From an uncultured Verrucomicrobiota bacterium (GTDB lineage: Bacteria; Verrucomicrobiota; Verrucomicrobiia; Chthoniobacterales; SZAS-18), in NCBI GenBank assembly GCA_937871685.1, contig CALMOL010000390.1, positions 1 through 10,588 on the forward strand: DNA of 10,588 bases, read 5' to 3'. Position numbers and translations under genes: made by a program. The notes under the pieces are model-generated. The model had not been told where the DNA came from. It searched no databases and saw only the letters and a list, made by a program, of their open reading frames with translations. Of this stretch, positions 6,507 to 10,588 are shown piece after piece; the stretch's first letter is position 1, and every line of letters starts with the position of its first letter.

Positions 6507-6959
6507 GTGAAATTCCGCCCGATCCCTCTCCTGGCGGCCTCCCTCCTTGCCGTGCTCGGCGCCACTGGCTCCCTGCGCGCCACGGTGGACGACGCTCTCG
6601 CCTATGCGTTGGAGGCCATGACGCCCTACGTCTCGAAGGGCGGCCAAGGCTTCACCATGCGCGAGGATACCTGGGGCGGCGACCTCGCCGCCGGTGACCA
6701 GAAGGCCATCGCGGTGCAACTCTTCAAGGGCAACGAGTATTGGTTCTGCATGGGCACCGACGTGAAGGGCGCCACGGTCTCGGTCCATCTCTACGACCGC
6801 GAGGGCAATCTCGTGGAGGAGTCGGACGCCTGGCAGCGCGACACCTTCGCCGGCGCACGGGTCAAGCCGAAGAAGACCGGCTCCTTCTTCGCCATCGTGA
6901 AAGTGGAAAAGTCGGCCCGCGAGCGAACACATTGGGGCCTTGTGTATTCTTACAAGTAA
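6507..6959 (+). CDS. Small exported protein of unknown function, beta-rich
   Basis: This 150-residue protein starts at GTG 6507 (M-K-F-R-P-I-P...), giving a textbook signal peptide: KFR n-region, hydrophobic LLAASLLAVLGATG, and likely cleavage after S-L-R-A (about residue 25). The mature 125 residues alternate polar and hydrophobic positions with many Gly, Asp and aromatic residues (GNEYWFCMGTDVKGATVSVH; FFAIVKVEKS), suggesting a single beta-sandwich. That pattern recalls bacterial pre-peptidase C-terminal-type domains, but I cannot assign a family. No Shine-Dalgarno is evident. It follows the previous gene by 55 bases, and its stop at 6957-6959 overlaps or abuts the start of phoH, indicating co-transcription and possible translational coupling. 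One unpaired cysteine is present in the mature part. Confidence 0.75.
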   Translation: MKFRPIPLLAASLLAVLGATGSLRATVDDALAYALEAMTPYVSKGGQGFTMREDTWGGDLAAGDQKAIAVQLFKGNEYWFCMGTDVKGATVSVHLYDREGNLVEESDAWQRDTFAGARVKPKKTGSFFAIVKVEKSARERTHWGLVYSYK

Positions 6960-8040
6960 GGAAGTGGACGCCCTCACTTCCAGCCCGCCGGCCGGTATCC
7001 CGGCGGAACCCGGCGCCGCCCCGCCAGCGGCGGTTGCCACCGCGACCCTGCAATTCGAGGGGCCGCGGATCGTTCAGATGCTCCTTAGCGGCGGCGACCC
7101 CACGCTCGTGCGCCAGCTCGAGGAAGCGCTCGGCGTGCGCCTCACCACGCGCGAGGGCTGGATCAAGCTGGACGGCCCCGCGGACGGCGTGATGCGCGCG
7201 CGCCGCATGATCGAGGGCCTCGACCGCGCCCGTCAGGGTGGCACCACGATCAAGCGATGGGAATTCCTCTATGCCCTGCGCCAGTCCGTGCAGGCCGATG
7301 GCTCCTCGGACCTCGCCACGCTCGGCGAGATGAAGATCGTCACCTCGCCGCGCCGCCCAGCGGTCTCGCCCAAGACGCCGAATCAGCTCGCCTACCTGCG
7401 CGCCATCGAGGCGCACGACATCGTGTTCGGCCTCGGCCCGGCTGGCACCGGCAAGACCTTCCTCGCCGTGGCGATGGCCGTGCAGGCGCTGCGGCGCGAG
7501 CAGGTCGGCCGCATCGTGCTCACCCGCCCTGCGGTGGAGGCCGGCGAGGCCCTCGGCTTCCTGCCTGGCGACCTGCAGGAAAAGATCTATCCTTACCTCC
7601 GACCGCTTTACGACGCTCTCCAGCGCCTGCTCGAGCCGGAAGAGCTCCAGCGCTATCTCGAGAAGAAAGCCGTGGAGGTGGCACCCCTCGCCTACATGCG
7701 GGGACGCACGCTCGACAACGCCTTCATCATCCTCGACGAGGCGCAAAACACCACGCAGGAGCAGATGTTCATGTTCCTCACGCGCCTTGGCCAGGGGGCC
7801 AAGTGCGTGATCACGGGCGATCGCACGCAGATCGACCTCCCGCCCAACCGCCGCTCCGGCCTCGTGGAAGCCGTGCAGGCGCTCAAGGACACGCCGGGCA
7901 TCGCGTTCGCCCACCTCGACGAGGCCGATGTGGTGCGCCATGAACTCGTGCAGGCGATCATCCGCGCCTACCGCCTTCACCGCTACGGCGACGGTGCCCC
8001 CATCCCGCGCGACGGCCGCGAGCGCCGCGCCGGGGACTGA
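6940..8040 (+). CDS. phoH: PhoH family ATPase (YbeZ-like)
   Basis: This protein of about 366 residues is a cytoplasmic P-loop NTPase. The N-terminal region contains the small PhoH pre-domain (LRQLEEALGVRL-type segment, about residues 54-90). The ATPase core holds the Walker A GPAGTGKT (166-173), the stretch RPAVEAGEALGFLPGDLQEK typical of PhoH, the Walker B with FIILDEAQN (262-270) and the sensor-like ITGDRTQIDLP. Most bacterial PhoH/YbeZ proteins are thought to work in RNA metabolism beside YbeY, and ybeY lies two genes downstream. Start choice is uncertain. GTG 6940 overlaps the previous gene by 20 bases, with only a GGGG run upstream; GTG 6964 lies 4 bases after that gene's stop but has AAGGAA directly against it, too close for a standard Shine-Dalgarno. 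The catalytic core is unaffected. Confidence 0.95.
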   Translation: MCILTSKEVDALTSSPPAGIPAEPGAAPPAAVATATLQFEGPRIVQMLLSGGDPTLVRQLEEALGVRLTTREGWIKLDGPADGVMRARRMIEGLDRARQGGTTIKRWEFLYALRQSVQADGSSDLATLGEMKIVTSPRRPAVSPKTPNQLAYLRAIEAHDIVFGLGPAGTGKTFLAVAMAVQALRREQVGRIVLTRPAVEAGEALGFLPGDLQEKIYPYLRPLYDALQRLLEPEELQRYLEKKAVEVAPLAYMRGRTLDNAFIILDEAQNTTQEQMFMFLTRLGQGAKCVITGDRTQIDLPPNRRSGLVEAVQALKDTPGIAFAHLDEADVVRHELVQAIIRAYRLHRYGDGAPIPRDGRERRAGD

Positions 8041-8201
8041 ATTCTTTTTGCCGCGCGGCGCCCGGCCCTGGCCCGCTTATTGCCATGCATTTTTCTCTCG
8101 ACATCCCCCGGCGTCCGGCGCGAAATCGCGTCCGAAGTTCTGGCTCCGCCGCCATGTCGCGTTTCCTAATTTCTGCTTGAACACTCCGGGCGGCGGCTGG
8201 C

Positions 8202-8217
8202 CCCGGAATGTTCCGGG
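8202..8217. promoter_or_regulatory. Perfect operator-like palindrome before the 7TM-HD gene
   Basis: CCCGGAA-TG-TTCCGGG has two perfect 7-base arms around a 2-base centre, and sits 22 bases before the ATG at 8240. It falls in the 199-base gap between phoH and the HD gene, the largest spacer inside the cluster. It could bind a dimeric regulator or form a small hairpin in the leader of the HD gene. No convincing promoter boxes were found next to it. Confidence 0.35.
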
Positions 8218-8239
8218 CCGGGCGCTCCTTGCGGCAGTG

Positions 8240-9928
8240 ATGCCCATGATCTTCGATTCACTCCGCAAAAAGCGCCTCGTGCGGCAGGGCTATGCCTGCG
8301 AAAAGACGCGCAAGACCGCCGGCGAGGACTCCTGGCGCCGCTCGCTCGACGCGAGCGTGGAAGCGCGCTGGCTCCTCTTCCTCTTGTTCGCGGCTGGCCT
8401 CGCCACGCTGATCTTCTGGGGGCCGCAGCCCGCGCAGGCGCAACGCTGCCTCCTCGCGCTCCTCATCCTCGCCACGGCGGCCGCGCAGATCTGGATCAAT
8501 CACCCGAACACCTACGCGTCGAACTCGCGCCTCTCGCTCATGCTCGGCGTGGAGTTGGCTCACCTCGTCGTGGTGAAGATGCTGCTCGGCCTGGCAGAGG
8601 CGCGCGTGATCGCGCCGGAATACGCCGCGCTCTGCCTGCCGTATGCCTTTGCACCGCTGATGCTCTCCGCGCTGCTCGGCCGGCACCACGGGCTCCACGC
8701 GGCGGTGTTTTGCTCGCTGTGGAGCTCGATCCTGTTCCGCTCGGTGGACGCCATCTCGCTGGTGCTCTCGCTGATTTCGGGGTTCACGGCGGTGTTCGTC
8801 ACGCGGCAGGTGCGGCAGCGCGCGCGGCTCCTGCGCGCGGGGGTCTTCGTCGGCCTGGCCGTGTGGCTGCTCGCCCTTTGCTTCCAGCTCGTCGAGATCT
8901 ACTGGAGCGCCTTCGCGCAGACGCCCTGGCGCACCGTGGGTTGGCAGACGCTGGCGGTCTTCGGCGTGGCGATCGGCACGGCCGTGGTGGCCGGCGGGCT
9001 GTTGCCCGCGCTGGAGCGCGTCTTCGGCGTCACGACCGCCATCTCCTGGCGCGAGATGGGCGACCTGAACCACCCGCTCCTCAAGCGCCTTGCGCAGGAG
9101 GCGCCCGGCACCTTCTTCCACTCGCTGAACGTCGGCCAGCTCGCTTCCGAGGCCGCGCAAGAGGTGGGCGCAAATCCGGACCTTTGCCAAACCTGCGCCC
9201 TCTTCCATGACGTGGGCAAGCTCGTGAAGCCCGAGTATTTCGCCGAGAATATGCCCGAGGGCGGCAGCCCACACGACACGCTCGCGCCGAGCATGAGCGC
9301 GCTCATCATCGTCGCCCACGTCAAGGAGGGCGTGAACCTGGCGCTGGAGAACCACCTCAACCGGCAAATCATCGACGTGATCCAGTCGCACCATGGCACC
9401 TCGCTGGTGTGGTGGTTCTGGAAGAAGGCCCTCGCCCAGCAGGAGGAAGCGCGCGCCCAAGGCAAGCTCGCTTCGCTGCGCCCCGATGACGTGCCCGGCG
9501 TGGACGAGAGCGTGTTCCGCTACTCCGGCCCGCTGCCGCGCACCAAGGAGGAGGGCATCATCTCGCTGGCCGACTCCGTGGAGAGCGCCTCGCGCTCGCT
9601 GGAGAAGCCCACCCCGCAGCGCATCGAGGAGATGATCGGCAAGATCGTCGCCAGCCGCATCGACGACGGCCAGCTCGACGATTGCGACCTCACCTTCCGC
9701 GAGCTGACCGCGGTGGCCGAGAGCTTCGCGAGCACGCTTCAGAACATGCTCCACCGCCGTCTCGCCTACCCGAAGGACGAGCGGAGCGACGACGACTCGC
9801 GCAAAGCCGGCGACACCACCGCGGGCGGCGGCCAGCGCCCGTCGGGCGAACGCCCCACGCGCCGCACCACGGCGAACGTCCTGCCCCCCGCGGCTGCCCG
9901 CAGCTCCCTGGGCGCGGCCAGAGGGTAA
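8240..9928 (+). CDS. 7TM-HD family membrane phosphodiesterase (PgpH-like)
   Basis: This 562-residue protein probably hydrolyses cyclic di-AMP, as shown for PgpH of Listeria. A cytoplasmic N-terminus (1-42) leads into about seven or eight membrane segments (near 43-61, 68-86, 98-118, 128-146, 152-186, 199-220, 236-257) and a cytoplasmic HD domain. Metal-ligand candidates are all present: H294, H323-D324 (LFHDVGK), H360 (VAHVKEGV), H384-H385 (QSHHGTS) and D445 (SLADSVESASRS). Family motifs KPEYFAEN and SPHDTLAPSMS are also intact. The usual extracytoplasmic 7TM-HDED domain between TM1 and TM2 is missing: only about 6 residues separate them. Residues 512-562 form a polar, probably disordered tail. 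The ATG at 8240 is chosen over 8246 with little evidence; the frame is open further upstream but not protein-like there. Its place between phoH and ybeY matches the conserved bacterial cluster. Confidence 0.92.
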   Translation: MPMIFDSLRKKRLVRQGYACEKTRKTAGEDSWRRSLDASVEARWLLFLLFAAGLATLIFWGPQPAQAQRCLLALLILATAAAQIWINHPNTYASNSRLSLMLGVELAHLVVVKMLLGLAEARVIAPEYAALCLPYAFAPLMLSALLGRHHGLHAAVFCSLWSSILFRSVDAISLVLSLISGFTAVFVTRQVRQRARLLRAGVFVGLAVWLLALCFQLVEIYWSAFAQTPWRTVGWQTLAVFGVAIGTAVVAGGLLPALERVFGVTTAISWREMGDLNHPLLKRLAQEAPGTFFHSLNVGQLASEAAQEVGANPDLCQTCALFHDVGKLVKPEYFAENMPEGGSPHDTLAPSMSALIIVAHVKEGVNLALENHLNRQIIDVIQSHHGTSLVWWFWKKALAQQEEARAQGKLASLRPDDVPGVDESVFRYSGPLPRTKEEGIISLADSVESASRSLEKPTPQRIEEMIGKIVASRIDDGQLDDCDLTFRELTAVAESFASTLQNMLHRRLAYPKDERSDDDSRKAGDTTAGGGQRPSGERPTRRTTANVLPPAAARSSLGAARG

Positions 9929-9977
9929 GCGCGCGGGAAACGGCCCGTGAACGGCCTTCGCCGGAGCACGGACTTTC

Positions 9978-10427
9978 ATGTTTCCACCCTTGGTGCTCAA
10001 TCGCCAGCGTCGCATCCGGCTGGACCTTCCGCGGCTCCGCGCGCAGGCGTCGCTCGCCCTGCCGCTCTGCCTCGCCGCGCCCGGCCCGGAGACGCCGGTG
10101 CTGCCCGGCTTGTCCGCGAACGGCCCGGTGGAGGTCGCGCTGGTTTCCGACGCCGTGATCGCTCGTCTCCACGCGGAGTATTGCGGCGTGCCGGGGACCA
10201 CCGACGTCATCACCTTCCAGCATGGCGAGATCGTCGTCTCCGCCGAGACCGCCGCGCGCCAGTCCGCCGCCGCTGGAGAGCCGCTCGCGCGTGAGTTGGC
10301 GCGCTACGTCGGCCACGGCTTGCTTCACCTCATGGGCCACCGCGACGACGTTCCCGCGCTCCGCCGCCAAATGTGGGCCAAGCAGGAACGCATTGTCCGT
10401 GTCGTGGGCGACCGTTCTGCGGACTAA
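9978..10427 (+). CDS. ybeY: rRNA maturation endonuclease-like protein YbeY, variant active site
   Basis: This 149-residue protein is of normal length for YbeY/UPF0054. TDVITF (75-80) corresponds to the family TDVLSF strand, and H113-G-L-L-H117-L-M-G-H121-R-D123-D124 to the zinc motif H-G-x-L-H-L-x-G-x-D-H. The third His of H-x3-H-x5-H is thus Asp123. The position of the conserved Arg before the TDVLSF strand (Arg59 in E. coli) is held by Cys69 (EYCG). YbeY acts in 16S rRNA 3'-end maturation and ribosome quality control as a metal-dependent hydrolase. The start ATG has a GGAG at 9963-9966, 11 bases upstream, the best Shine-Dalgarno-like site in the cluster. The gene lies 49 bases after the 7TM-HD gene. 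Identity is firm from motif, length and neighbours; whether the variant keeps the same metal binding is open. Confidence 0.92.
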   Translation: MFPPLVLNRQRRIRLDLPRLRAQASLALPLCLAAPGPETPVLPGLSANGPVEVALVSDAVIARLHAEYCGVPGTTDVITFQHGEIVVSAETAARQSAAAGEPLARELARYVGHGLLHLMGHRDDVPALRRQMWAKQERIVRVVGDRSAD

Positions 10428-10487
10428 GAACCTATCCGACAAGCCCCCCACCTCCCAGAAGCAGAGGAGGCTTATTCGCATAGGCTC
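10428..10487. repeat. Imperfect inverted repeat after ybeY
   Basis: The left arm GAACCTATCCGACAAGCC (10428-10445) matches the reverse complement of GGCTTATTCGCATAGGCTC (10469-10487) at about 15 of 19 aligned positions with one gap. Inside, CCTCC (10451-10455) can pair with GGAGG (10466-10470). It starts 1 base after the ybeY stop. There is no U-tract, so it is not a classic intrinsic terminator, but it may end the operon transcript. Its size and shape would also suit a dispersed palindromic extragenic element or the terminal part of a small non-autonomous mobile element. Confidence 0.45.
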
Positions 10488-10521
10488 TCGGGCGACGCGA
10501 AGTCGGCGCCCATCGAGCCCG

Positions 10522-10588
10522 GAGGTGGCCGTGAACGCGGAGCTGGAGCGCTGGATCCTGGGCTGGGGCGACCAGATGGAGGTGCTGG
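10522..10588 (+). pseudogene. WYL-domain C-terminal fragment, runs off the edge
   Basis: In the frame with codons starting at 10522 the translation is EVAVNAELERWILGWGDQMEVL. This closely resembles the end of WYL domains, where a beta strand is followed by an E-L-x-x-W-I-L-x-x-G-x-x-x-x-V-L-x-P pattern. Upstream in this frame (10429-10521) the residues are Arg/Ser/Pro-rich and unlike WYL sequence, and the inverted repeat lies there. No full WYL regulator precedes it, so this looks like a 5'-truncated remnant. WYL proteins are usually transcriptional regulators with a helix-turn-helix N-terminus. The window ends before the stop, so a short functional ORF starting at GTG 10525 or 10531 is not excluded. 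Confidence 0.45.

Noticed and set aside
8041..8239. Small ORF (ATG 8084, about 31 codons) between phoH and the HD gene
   Set aside because: It has no promoter-like sequence, no Shine-Dalgarno and no recognisable composition, and is short enough to occur by chance.
8258..10213. Long minus-strand open frame opposite the 7TM-HD and ybeY genes
   Set aside because: Its translation is His/Arg/Gly-rich and unlike a real protein. It is the complement of two well-supported genes and arises from GC-rich codon use.
1..10588. Defence system, CRISPR array, prophage or transposon
   Set aside because: There are no repeat-spacer arrays, Cas, nuclease-helicase, toxin-antitoxin, integrase or transposase motifs. 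The only hint of mobility is the pair of inverted-repeat elements, which are reported separately.

Overview
The window is GC-rich and codes on both strands. It carries no rRNA or tRNA gene, CRISPR array, transposase or integrase. The most likely source is a member of the Verrucomicrobiota, perhaps near the Opitutales. This is an inference from three things: the variant YbeY motif (H-x3-H-x5-D instead of H-x3-H-x5-H), starts that mostly lack Shine-Dalgarno sequences, and a SUMF1 protein behind a proline/alanine-rich membrane linker. No phylogenetic marker is present to settle it.

Left part (3-2900, + strand): the 3' end of a membrane-anchored SUMF1/FGE-sulfatase-like protein; a 140-base spacer whose purine-rich and pyrimidine-rich ends form a long inverted repeat; a two-TM DUF3365 (Tll0287-like) haem c sensor that ends at the first residues of a HAMP-like linker; and a YhhQ-type queuosine-precursor transporter.

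Middle part (2901-5635): a 362-base convergent intergenic region rich in short hairpins, with a terminator-like hairpin at its right end. Next comes a minus-strand gene for a coiled-coil, single-TM protein of unknown function. Then there is a divergent control region with a promoter-like sequence directly in front of a 51-codon ORF whose C-terminus resembles a sorting signal or small membrane anchor.

Right part (5636-10427, + strand): a probable transcription unit of two exported proteins of unknown function, a PhoH/YbeZ ATPase, a 7TM-HD (PgpH-like) probable c-di-AMP phosphodiesterase without the usual large extracytoplasmic domain, and YbeY. The order phoH - 7TM-HD - ybeY is a widespread conserved housekeeping cluster linking RNA metabolism and rRNA maturation to c-di-AMP turnover. 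After ybeY lie an imperfect inverted repeat and the last part of a WYL-domain reading frame that runs off the right edge with no recognisable upstream WYL sequence.

I do not see a clearly new multi-gene system. The points most worth a second look are the 51-codon ORF with its promoter, the hairpin-rich convergent spacer, the two inverted-repeat elements, the YbeY active-site variant, the stripped-down 7TM-HD protein and the truncated haem sensor.
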